From: an uncultured Bacteroidales bacterium
GTDB lineage: Bacteria; Bacteroidota; Bacteroidia; Bacteroidales; Muribaculaceae
NCBI GenBank assembly: GCA_902792435.1
Contig: CADAZN010000010.1
Coordinates: 33,121 to 92,477 of the forward strand
DNA length: 59,357 bases
Reading direction: 5' to 3'
Shown: one piece after another, positions 1-6,960 of the stretch
Position numbering within the stretch: position 1 is the stretch's first letter
Layout: each line of letters opens with the position of its first letter
Notes under the pieces: model-generated
Seen by the model: only the letters and a program-made list of their open reading frames with translations
The model's database searches: none
Told to the model about the DNA's origin: nothing
Translations under genes and position numbers: made by a program

Positions 1-104
1 TTACAGTCACTGCGATCAATAAGTTCCATAAAATCATAATTAGGCATTGCTTCTATATCAACAGAAGCAACCCATAATTGTTTAAATATTTTCTTTGTTT
101 TCAT
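1..104 (-). CDS. Partial hypothetical protein, cut by left edge
   Basis: A minus-strand reading frame is open from a stop at 147-149 to the window edge. The first ATG is at 102-104 and begins MKTKKIFKQLWVASVDIEAM. About 34 codons are visible, with no signal peptide and no motif I recognise. The basic start followed by a hydrophilic stretch looks like a soluble protein. It lies downstream of the cytidylate-kinase-like gene on the same strand, separated by a palindrome. It could be a genuine N-terminus or a gene remnant; the visible part is too short to decide. Confidence 0.3.
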   Translation of the reverse strand, partial: MKTKKIFKQLWVASVDIEAMPNYDFMELIDRSDC

Positions 105-189
105 TTCTTTAAGTTGTGGAACAATGGCATTGTTTTTGCAGTATCGCTAGAAGTTAAGGATTTATCACTTCAATGATGGTGGTTATTGC

Positions 190-222
190 ATGTCCTCAAA
201 GGGACGGTTCTTTTGAGGACAT
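190..222. repeat. 11-bp perfect inverted repeat (REP-like hairpin)
   Basis: The arms ATGTCCTCAAA (190-200) and TTTGAGGACAT (212-222) are perfectly complementary and enclose the 11-base loop GGGACGGTTCT. It sits about 20 bases past the stop of the cytidylate-kinase-like gene. No T-run follows on either strand, so a Rho-independent terminator is unlikely. From memory, the loop and arms resemble REP-type palindromes associated with Y1 (RAYT) transposases; no such transposase is in the window. Confidence 0.5.
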
Positions 223-244
223 TATGGGGAGTAGGGGTGTAGTG

Positions 245-886
245 TTATTGCTGCTTGGCGAGGCGGGTTTTGACGTAGTCGACGATGAGCTTGGCTGTAC
301 CTTCTGGACCGAGTTTTGAGGAGTCGATCGATAGGTCGTAGCTCTCGCTCTGTCCCCAGTGCTTGTCGGTGTAGAAGTCATAGTAGTTGGCGCGCAGTTT
401 GTTCTGCTTCATTGCCATTTCTTTGGCTTCTTTTTTTGTCTTGCAGTCGCCTCGCTTGATGATTCGCTTGATTCTGTCTTCCATTGGTGAGTGAAGGAAG
501 ATGCTGATTACTTGCACCTCGTTGCGCAGAATGTAGTCGGCACTTCGTCCAACTATCACGCAAGGTCCTTTCTTGGCCAGTTCAACCATCACTTGGCTTT
601 GTGCTTGATAAACATTATCTTCTTTTACTAGCTGATCGCCAACAAATAGTGCACCGCTGTAATAACCTAGGTTGAAGGACCATAGCGATGAGAAGAATTT
701 TGGAGTTTTCTCATCGGAAGCCTCAAAAATTGCAGGCGCCACACCACTGGCCTTGGCCGCCTCGAGAAGCAGTCGCTTGTCGTAATACTCGATGCCTAGC
801 ATTTTCGCCACCAGTTGCCCAATCTCTCTCGCGCCGCATCCAAACTGACGTCCAAGCGTCACAACATATTTGCTAGATTTTTCCAT
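245..886 (-). CDS. Cytidylate kinase-like family protein
   Basis: A 213-residue cytosolic protein of the Cytidylate_kin2 type (P-loop NTPase fold). The N-terminus has strand VVTLGRQFGCGAREIG, a glycine-rich phosphate-binding loop at about residues 12-22 in the form typical of this family, followed by an YYDKRLLLEAA helix. A KRGDCKTKKEA segment near residue 145 resembles the arginine/lysine-rich lid of nucleoside monophosphate kinases. The nucleotide substrate is not fixed by sequence; these proteins are distinct from Cmk proper. A good promoter lies upstream at 945-976, giving a leader of roughly 50 bases. Transcribed alone, with a palindrome downstream. Confidence 0.8.
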   Translation of the reverse strand: MEKSSKYVVTLGRQFGCGAREIGQLVAKMLGIEYYDKRLLLEAAKASGVAPAIFEASDEKTPKFFSSLWSFNLGYYSGALFVGDQLVKEDNVYQAQSQVMVELAKKGPCVIVGRSADYILRNEVQVISIFLHSPMEDRIKRIIKRGDCKTKKEAKEMAMKQNKLRANYYDFYTDKHWGQSESYDLSIDSSKLGPEGTAKLIVDYVKTRLAKQQ

Positions 887-944
887 AATTGTGAAGTTTT
901 TGAGTTAAGTATCTTGATTACAACACACGATTTAGAAGAATGAG

Positions 945-976
945 CAAATATAGTGAAAAAAAATGAGACATGCAAA
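945..976 (-). promoter_or_regulatory. Bacteroidetes-type promoter of the cytidylate kinase-like gene
   Basis: On the minus strand TTTG (973-976) is followed after 20 bases by TATATTTG (945-952), matching the -33 TTTG and -7 TAnnTTTG elements. It lies directly downstream of the preceding gene's stop at 979. Confidence 0.6.
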
Positions 977-978
977 TA

Positions 979-1635
979 TTACTCATTAAAAAGTTCGACA
1001 TCGATTTTAAAAGCGTCGCTGTCGTCATTGTTTTGTTCTGGCTCCACTTTTATCGTTTGTGGGCTATTAGTTTTTAGGCGGTCGTAGCTATTGATAATGT
1101 ATTCATTTACCTTGACAGTGCGCTGTCGCTCGTTGTAGATGGCTTTGTAGTGGGTTGGTTCATTGTAGACCATTGTGTTGACCTTCTCAAAAGTGCGTTC
1201 AAAAACCACATTTTGCCCTTTCACTTTCTTGAAATAGGTTTTAAGAAGTTCTTTGTTTTCTTCGTTCTCGAGAATCACGAAATGCTTGCGGTCGATTAAA
1301 ATATCTCCCAAGAAATGTGCATCGTTCATGTCTAAGATATCTTGTGATTCAATGGCGATATATATGCCTACTCCACCATATCTGAGATCGACGGTAAATA
1401 CTGTGTTTTCAGAGTCTTGGCCAGCAATTTTTTTGAAGGTGTCGATTAGCCGTCTTGTGAAGTCATATTTCTCGCTAGCAGGTTTTAGGAACGCCATTTT
1501 CTTTTCGATAGATTTGTCGGGAAGCTCAAAATTCATCGAATCGCAATAAAGCTTGTTCAAGGTCACACTCATTGTTTCGGCCTTCAAGCACATTGCGGTA
1601 GCTGCGATGCAGCACAATATCATAATTCGTTTCAT
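979..1635 (-). CDS. Secreted hypothetical protein
   Basis: I do not recognise the family. The likely start is the ATG at 1635 (MKRIMILCCIAATAMCLKAE), which gives a clean signal peptide; an in-frame ATG four codons upstream (1647) is possible. The mature part, about 195 residues, is soluble and charged, with a VDLRYGGVGIYIAI strand pair near residue 105 and an asparagine/aspartate-rich tail (NNDDSDAFKID). A weak -7 element (TAATTTAG, 1668-1675) precedes it. It lies downstream of the LtaS-type gene on the same strand but probably has its own promoter. Periplasmic location is inferred from the signal peptide. Confidence 0.7.
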   Translation of the reverse strand: MKRIMILCCIAATAMCLKAETMSVTLNKLYCDSMNFELPDKSIEKKMAFLKPASEKYDFTRRLIDTFKKIAGQDSENTVFTVDLRYGGVGIYIAIESQDILDMNDAHFLGDILIDRKHFVILENEENKELLKTYFKKVKGQNVVFERTFEKVNTMVYNEPTHYKAIYNERQRTVKVNEYIINSYDRLKTNSPQTIKVEPEQNNDDSDAFKIDVELFNE

Positions 1636-1758
1636 GCGATAGGTCATTTTGTTGAGATTTCAGGATGCTAAATTAGTCTTTCCATTTTAATAAATGGGAA
1701 TCTCTTGTATTAAAAAAGCGTAATTGTTTTTAATTAGACTTTCAGCTTGGCAACAAGT

Positions 1759-3729
1759 TTATTTTGCTGTCAAATTGTTGTCTTTCATCCTGGTGATGTA
1801 TTGCTGCAGGATGGCCTCCATTTGCCGTTGCATAAAGGGCAGTTGTGAATATTGTCCTTTCTTCTTCATGAGGTTGTTTTTGAGCATAAAATCTTTCTTA
1901 AACTCATAGATGCCAATGAGAGTGTTGTTGTCGTACTCAATCATCAGGTCATCAAGATAATACATAGAAGTGCCATTGCGATCGTTGAAAACAAAATTGA
2001 CGTAATTGTCGGACTCATCAAACACATCTTTTCCAAACGCGAAATAAGGCTTCTGGTAGTTCAGCACTCCAAGTATTGTGGGCATAATGTCGGTCTGCTG
2101 CATCAGTCGAGTGGAGTCGCACTTGACGGGTAGCTGACCTCCAGGTGTGTAGAAGAAAATTGGTATCAGGAAACGGCCCATATTGGTGTTATAGTCGTCG
2201 CGATGAGCAACACCGCAATGGTCGGCAGTGAAAACAAATATGGTGTTTTTGAACCAAGGTTTGTCTTTCACTTTTTCGAAATATTGCTTTATGGCATGGT
2301 CGGAATAGCTGATAACCCGGTGCATAGGTATGTCACCTCGAGTGAAGGTGTTTTTATATTTCTCAGGAAGTCTGAAAGGCTCATGGCTCGATGCGGTAAA
2401 CACTGTGAGGAAGAACGGCTTAGATTGTTTGCTGTATTCATCAGTCTTATCGGCAAAATATTCAAGATAAGGCTCGTCGTAGATTGCCCATGTGCCGTCA
2501 AAATCTTTGTCGCCATATTCATCCATACCATAATAGCGCTCAAAGCCAATGGAGTTGGCAAAGGGCTTGAATCCTAGAGTTGTGTTGGGGGCACCATGGA
2601 AAAAAGCAGTGGCGTAGCCCTCGTCACGAAGCATCTGCGGCAGCCCTTGAAGGGTGTTGTTGGAGTAAATGTAATAGCAATAGGGGTCGATATAACGGGG
2701 TATTCCAGCGAAGCTTGCTGGCATGCAGTCGACCGAGCGGCTGCCGTTGGCGAAACTATACTCAAAGCAGTAGCTTTGTGATAACAATGAGTCGAGGAAT
2801 GGCGTGTAGCCTTGAAACTTGCCTCCGTCTTTGTCTTTGTTGTAAAAGCCCATGTATTCCATCGAGAAACTCTCCATCAAGAACACCACCACATTATATT
2901 TTTTCATCTCGCCACCTTTAGGCTCCTTGTTCTTGATAGGGCAGAATACTTTGTCGAGCTCCTCGTTCTTGAAGAATTGTGGCACTTTGTAGCCTTTCTT
3001 GTGAGCCGTGGTGATGAGCGTGAAGGGAGTGTTAAGAACTATTGCTGCCTCAATAGGCTTTTTGCAGTACATCTCGGCAGAGTCTTGCCTGAGGGGATGC
3101 ATCTTCAATCCTAACCCTCCTCGCAGGCCTCCTAGAGCGAGAATCAGAGCTATAACAAAAATAACGGAGTGTACTGGATAGTAAACCTTGTTCTTTGGAA
3201 AGTCCTCATTGGGCCTATTTTTTTTGATGGGGTTAAAGTAGAGGAATATTATGGCTGCAATCATCAAGAGGCCCACAATCCACACTTTCCAGTATCCTGT
3301 GATGCTATTGATAAATATGGTGCCAAGATTGCTCTCGCCGCCAAATTCAGAGAAAATTGTCCATGTTGTTCGTCTTCCACCAAACTCAAAGTAAACTATG
3401 TCGGCGGCATTGACCACAATGCCCACGATGTTGATGACCAGGAATATGATTTTGACAATGCGCTGATATTTGACAGTGTGTCTTGCTTTTAGCGGAATGA
3501 ATTGAAGAGCAATGCAGAGCAAATTGAGGTAACACAATGCGCTAATGTCAAACCTAAGGCCTCCACATGACATGGCAAACATGTCGCTCATAGTAACATC
3601 TTGAAAATATTGAGCGTTCATGTAATAAAATACCCATCGGTTAATCATGTATACCACGATGAGAATCAAGAAATTGACTGTCATCACAAAGCCCGGTTGG
3701 TTTTTTATCTTATGAAATATTGAACTCAT
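1759..3729 (-). CDS. LTA synthase family membrane sulfatase/phosphotransferase
   Basis: A 656-residue protein of the LtaS/MdoB branch of the alkaline phosphatase superfamily. The first about 185 residues form five hydrophobic spans, followed by a periplasmic catalytic domain. Visible motifs are VVVFLMESFS (first metal-binding Glu), NGSRSVDCMP (position of the Ser/Thr nucleophile), SSHEPFRLP (His) and FTADHCG (Asp-His metal ligands). Such enzymes move phosphoglycerol or phosphoethanolamine from phospholipid to an envelope glycan. In a Gram-negative bacterium lipoteichoic acid is not expected, so the acceptor may be a periplasmic glycan or lipid A/LPS; this is inference. A -7 element, TAATTTTG, lies at 3762-3769. 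Confidence 0.85.
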   Translation of the reverse strand: MSSIFHKIKNQPGFVMTVNFLILIVVYMINRWVFYYMNAQYFQDVTMSDMFAMSCGGLRFDISALCYLNLLCIALQFIPLKARHTVKYQRIVKIIFLVINIVGIVVNAADIVYFEFGGRRTTWTIFSEFGGESNLGTIFINSITGYWKVWIVGLLMIAAIIFLYFNPIKKNRPNEDFPKNKVYYPVHSVIFVIALILALGGLRGGLGLKMHPLRQDSAEMYCKKPIEAAIVLNTPFTLITTAHKKGYKVPQFFKNEELDKVFCPIKNKEPKGGEMKKYNVVVFLMESFSMEYMGFYNKDKDGGKFQGYTPFLDSLLSQSYCFEYSFANGSRSVDCMPASFAGIPRYIDPYCYYIYSNNTLQGLPQMLRDEGYATAFFHGAPNTTLGFKPFANSIGFERYYGMDEYGDKDFDGTWAIYDEPYLEYFADKTDEYSKQSKPFFLTVFTASSHEPFRLPEKYKNTFTRGDIPMHRVISYSDHAIKQYFEKVKDKPWFKNTIFVFTADHCGVAHRDDYNTNMGRFLIPIFFYTPGGQLPVKCDSTRLMQQTDIMPTILGVLNYQKPYFAFGKDVFDESDNYVNFVFNDRNGTSMYYLDDLMIEYDNNTLIGIYEFKKDFMLKNNLMKKKGQYSQLPFMQRQMEAILQQYITRMKDNNLTAK

Positions 3730-3761
3730 TATCGCATATGTTTTTTGTTATCTCAAGCGTG

Positions 3762-3769
3762 CAAAATTA
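3762..3769 (-). promoter_or_regulatory. -7 element for the LtaS-family gene
   Basis: TAATTTTG reads on the minus strand 33 bases upstream of the ATG at 3729. It is divergent from the kdsA promoter. No clear -33 TTTG was seen. Confidence 0.45.
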
Positions 3770-3856
3770 CTATAATTTTTATGATAAAACGGGCTCTAAT
3801 AGCCGAAAAGTTGTGTTAAAGTCATTAAAAGTGTAGGTTTTTATCGCGTATTATAT

Positions 3857-3864
3857 TATTTTTG
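3857..3864 (+). promoter_or_regulatory. -7 element for the kdsA operon
   Basis: TATTTTTG matches TAnnTTTG and lies 40 bases upstream of the kdsA ATG. It would drive the four-gene kdsA-manA-rpe-kdsC unit. Confidence 0.5.
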
Positions 3865-3904
3865 CACCGATGTTGACTTTTTTGTTCTCATCTAAAAGAT
3901 AAGT

Positions 3905-4696
3905 ATGACAAATAAGAAATTTAAATTACTTGCTGGGCCTTGTGTGATAGAGAGCGAGGAAAATATACTCTTTCTCGCTGAAGCTCTGAAAAACATTGCC
4001 AGCAAGTTTGACATAGATTTTTTCTTCAAGGCATCGTGGGACAAGGCTAACCGCACTAAGGCTACCAACTATCGCGGCCCGGGTCTTGACGAAGGACTGC
4101 GCATCTTGGCCAAGGCAAAGGAGGAGGTGGGCGTGAAGATTGTCACCGATATCCATGAGCCATATCAAGCTAAGCCAGTGTCGCAAGTAGCCGACATTGT
4201 GCAGATTCCTGCTTTCCTGTGTCGTCAGACCGATTTGCTCAAAGCTGCGTCCGACACAGGCAAGATTGTAAATATCAAGAAGGCACAGTTCTCCAGTCCC
4301 GAGGAGATGAACAATGTGGTTAGCAAGATGGAATATTTTGGTTGCAAAGACTTTATGCTTTGTGAGCGAGGTAACTGTTTTGGCTATAACAATCTTGTTG
4401 TTGATATGACAGGACTGGTTAGATTGGCAAAGCTTGGTCATCCGGTACTCTTCGATGCCACTCACAGCGTTCAAATAAGTGGTGGTGGTTTTAACTACGG
4501 CAATAGTGGTAAGAGTGAGTATGTACCTTATCTTGCCAAGGCTGCTGTGGCCACAGGAGTGCTTTCGGGTCTATTTATGGAAGTGCACAACGATCCATCG
4601 GTAGCCTTATGCGACGGAAGCTGCATGCTACGTCTTGAAGACCTTGAGAAACTGTTAGAGCAGATAATGCGCATCAGGGAAATTGTAGCAGAATAA
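3905..4696 (+). CDS. kdsA: 3-deoxy-8-phosphooctulonate synthase (Kdo-8-P synthase)
   Basis: Condenses arabinose-5-phosphate with phosphoenolpyruvate to Kdo-8-phosphate for the LPS inner core. The 263-residue TIM-barrel protein shows GPCVIES at residues 10-16, FKASWDKANRT, IPAFLCRQTDLL, the phosphate-binding NIKKAQF segment, CERGNCFGYNNLVVDM and DATHSVQ. The Cys in GPCVIES corresponds to the metal-ligand Cys of the Aquifex aeolicus-type enzyme (E. coli has Asn there), so this is the metal-dependent class. First gene of an operon: an 10-base gap to the PMI-type gene follows, and kdsC, the next Kdo step, is the fourth gene. Confidence 0.96.
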   Translation: MTNKKFKLLAGPCVIESEENILFLAEALKNIASKFDIDFFFKASWDKANRTKATNYRGPGLDEGLRILAKAKEEVGVKIVTDIHEPYQAKPVSQVADIVQIPAFLCRQTDLLKAASDTGKIVNIKKAQFSSPEEMNNVVSKMEYFGCKDFMLCERGNCFGYNNLVVDMTGLVRLAKLGHPVLFDATHSVQISGGGFNYGNSGKSEYVPYLAKAAVATGVLSGLFMEVHNDPSVALCDGSCMLRLEDLEKLLEQIMRIREIVAE

Positions 4697-4706
4697 ACAA
4701 GAAGAA

Positions 4707-5609
4707 ATGCTAATACTCAAAAGAATCGTACATAACACCATTTGGGGTGGTCCCAAGATTAGCTCATTGGCTGGAGTGGAAGGCGACAAAATAGGTCACC
4801 TCTATTCGCTCTATTGTCGTGAAGGTATCTCAAATGAGATTCTCAACGGTGAGTGGAAGGGAAAGTGCCTTAACGAGGTGTTTCCATTTTTTAGGGATGA
4901 GTTCAAGCTCAATTCTTGCGAATATTTCCCGCTGACGCTGGCTCTTACTGAGGCCAACGACAATCTTAGCATTCAGGTTCACCCCAACGATGAGGCCGCT
5001 AATGCTCTGGAGCGCAAGGCTCGCGGCAAGCGAGAGTCATGGTATTTCATCGACGCTCCAACATCGGGCACTATCATTAATGGATGCACATGCGTTAATG
5101 AGGCTCAAGAGGCCCAAATGATTGCCCAGGAGAAGTTCATGGCCATGGCCGACACCCTTCCCGTAAAAGTTGGGGACTATGTGTTTGTTGAGCCAGGTAC
5201 ATTGCATGCAATTACTGCGGGAAGTCTTGTTTTTGAGATAGAAGAAGGTGCCGACTTTACCTATCGCTTCTACGATTATGACCGCATTGATTCTAAGGGC
5301 AACAAGCGCGAGCTTCATGTTGAAAAAGCCACTAGCGCGCTTGATATTCGATTGAAATCCAAGGTAAAGACCTATGACGGGCAAGAGATAAAAGAAAAAA
5401 CTTATACAACAAAACTAATTAACGAAACACCATTTTATACAAACGAAAGCAGCACTCTTGAGTGTTTCACACTAGTGAAGGGCTCTTTGAGTTGCGAAAG
5501 CTTGGATGTGCCATGTGGCTCAACTATCATGTTGTGGCCAGGAGAGACGCTCGAGACAAGTGCCGTGAAACTCGCTTTCGTTTCTAAAATAAGGGAGGAC
5601 AGCTTATGA
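4707..5609 (+). CDS. manA: Type I mannose-6-phosphate isomerase-like cupin
   Basis: A 300-residue zinc cupin of the short, Bacillus-type class I phosphomannose isomerase. The ligand motifs are all present: IQVHPND (Gln and His), GKRESWYFIDA (Glu) and EPGTLHAITAGSLVFEI (His), followed by YRFYDYDR. It should interconvert an aldose and ketose phosphate; mannose-6-P/fructose-6-P is the default. It sits between kdsA and an epimerase-like gene, and its stop overlaps the next start (ATGA at 5606-5609), so translation is coupled. The location in a Kdo operon raises the alternative that it makes arabinose-5-phosphate, which has the same C2 configuration as mannose; this is inference. Confidence 0.88.
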   Translation: MLILKRIVHNTIWGGPKISSLAGVEGDKIGHLYSLYCREGISNEILNGEWKGKCLNEVFPFFRDEFKLNSCEYFPLTLALTEANDNLSIQVHPNDEAANALERKARGKRESWYFIDAPTSGTIINGCTCVNEAQEAQMIAQEKFMAMADTLPVKVGDYVFVEPGTLHAITAGSLVFEIEEGADFTYRFYDYDRIDSKGNKRELHVEKATSALDIRLKSKVKTYDGQEIKEKTYTTKLINETPFYTNESSTLECFTLVKGSLSCESLDVPCGSTIMLWPGETLETSAVKLAFVSKIREDSL

Positions 5610-6262
5610 TTTACTCACCATCACTGATGTGTGCCAATTTTGATAACCTAAAGGCAGAAACATTTGCTCTAGAGGCAGCAGGTGCTACACGACTGCATCT
5701 CGACGTTATGGACGGACGCTATGTTCCTAACTTTGCTATGGGACTTGGCGACGTTAAGTCGGTGTGCCGCAACACGTCGCTTGTGACCGAGCTTCACATG
5801 ATGATCATGGAGCCCAGCCGTTACATTAAGATGTTTGCTGATGCAGGCGTCGACATTATATATTTCCATCCCGACTCCGACAGTCATCCCATGCAGGTGA
5901 TACAAAAGATCAGGAAAGAGGGACGCAAGCCCGGCATAGTAATTAATCCAGAGACCACCATCGAGAGCCTGATGGAGTACTATGAACTCGTTGACAATGT
6001 GCTGCTCATGGGCGTTAAGCCTGGATATGCAGGGCACATCTATTTGCCCTACGTTGAGGAGAAGATAGGTCAACTCATTGAACTTAAAGAGAAATTCGGG
6101 TTGGAAATTATCATGGACGGAGCTTGCACCATTGAGCGAATGAAACGATGGGGAAAGCAGGGGGTTGATGGTTTTGTGCTGGGCACATCCTCGCTCTTTG
6201 GACACTTGGGAACCTACAAGGATATCATCAACAGGATTAAGAAAGAATGTGGTGATCAGTAA
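5606..6262 (+). CDS. Ribulose-phosphate 3-epimerase family protein
   Basis: A 218-residue TIM-barrel protein of the RPE/allulose-6-phosphate epimerase family. Landmarks are SPSLMCANF, LHLDVMDGRYVPNFAMG (His and Asp metal ligands), ELHMMIMEP, NVLLMGVKPGYAGH and IIMDGACTIERM, where canonical enzymes have VDGG. Divergence in the last two motifs means the substrate may not be ribulose-5-phosphate itself. It starts inside the stop of the isomerase gene and is followed after 6 bases by kdsC. In a Kdo operon it could regulate or feed the ribulose-5-phosphate pool from which arabinose-5-phosphate is made. Confidence 0.85.
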   Translation: MIYSPSLMCANFDNLKAETFALEAAGATRLHLDVMDGRYVPNFAMGLGDVKSVCRNTSLVTELHMMIMEPSRYIKMFADAGVDIIYFHPDSDSHPMQVIQKIRKEGRKPGIVINPETTIESLMEYYELVDNVLLMGVKPGYAGHIYLPYVEEKIGQLIELKEKFGLEIIMDGACTIERMKRWGKQGVDGFVLGTSSLFGHLGTYKDIINRIKKECGDQ

Positions 6263-6268
6263 GAGACT

Positions 6269-6751
6269 ATGAGCAGCAGGATAAAACTACTGGTGATGGA
6301 CGTTGATGGCACCCTCACCGACGGCAAGATAAACATGGGGCCCGATGGTGAGGTGTTCAAGTCGTTTGATATTAAGGACGGATATGGCATCAATGAGATG
6401 CTTCCCGCTCATGGCATTGTTCCTGCGATTATCACTGGTAGAACATCAAAGATTGTAGAGAATCGTGCTCGCGAACTTCACATCACAGAACTGTACCAAG
6501 GTAGGCACGATAAACTCGACACATTAAAGTTGCTCATGGAGAAATATGAGTGCTCACGAGAGAATGTGGCCTATATAGGCGACGACGTGCTCGACATCGT
6601 GTGCATGCGTGAGTGTGGATTGGTGGGATGTCCGGCCGACTCTTGCCAGCAGGTGAAAGAAATCGCCGATTTCGTTTGTTCAAAGAATGGCGGCGACGGA
6701 GCTGTGCGTGAGTTTATAGAGCACATTATAGCCTCGGTCCCTAATCCCTAA
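6269..6751 (+). CDS. kdsC: 3-deoxy-manno-octulosonate-8-phosphatase
   Basis: A 160-residue HAD phosphatase without a cap domain, the usual KdsC size. The nucleophile loop is VMDVDGTLTDG (residues 9-19), followed by KSFDIKDGYGI, ITGRTSKIVENRA and YIGDDVLD. It hydrolyses Kdo-8-phosphate to Kdo and is the natural partner of kdsA three genes upstream. The last codons and the TAA stop (6749-6751) lie inside the first two units of a heptanucleotide array, so the C-terminal Pro-Asn-Pro is encoded by repeat sequence. No terminator is visible beyond the array. Confidence 0.93.
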   Translation: MSSRIKLLVMDVDGTLTDGKINMGPDGEVFKSFDIKDGYGINEMLPAHGIVPAIITGRTSKIVENRARELHITELYQGRHDKLDTLKLLMEKYECSRENVAYIGDDVLDIVCMRECGLVGCPADSCQQVKEIADFVCSKNGGDGAVREFIEHIIASVPNP

Positions 6752-6955
6752 TCAGTTTTCAGTAATCAGTAATCAGTTTTCAGTAGAGAACTATCACTCA
6801 TCACCAATCACTCATCCCTAATCCCTAATCCCTAATCAGTTTTCAGTAATCAGTTTTCAGTAATCAGTTTTCAGTAATCAGTTTTCAGTTTTCAGTAGAG
6901 AACTATCACTCATCACCAATCACTCATCCCTAATCATTAATCACTAATCACTAAT
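6739..6955. repeat. Array of 31 tandem heptanucleotides
   Basis: The 217 bases divide without a slip into 31 seven-base units: CAGTTTT (7), CAGTAAT (5), CCCTAAT (6), CACTCAT (4), CACTAAT (2), CACCAAT (2), CAGTAGA (2), GAACTAT (2) and CATTAAT (1). A run of seven units (6774-6822, 49 bases) is repeated exactly at 6886-6934, so the array also grew by segmental duplication. It starts inside kdsC, contains that gene's stop codon, and ends 5 bases before the preA ATG. It therefore fills the whole intergenic gap. Cyanobacterial short tandemly repeated heptamers (STRR) are the closest known analogue. Confidence 0.95.
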
Positions 6956-6960
6956 ATATT

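Noticed and set aside
3926-4474. Antisense gene opposite kdsA
   Set aside because: A shadow frame of a highly conserved enzyme, with no promoter, signal or recognisable domain. The same applies to other long antisense frames over preA, ilvE, korA and the ABC permease.
6739-6955. CRISPR array
   Set aside because: The units are seven bases in direct tandem with no unique spacers, and no cas gene is present.
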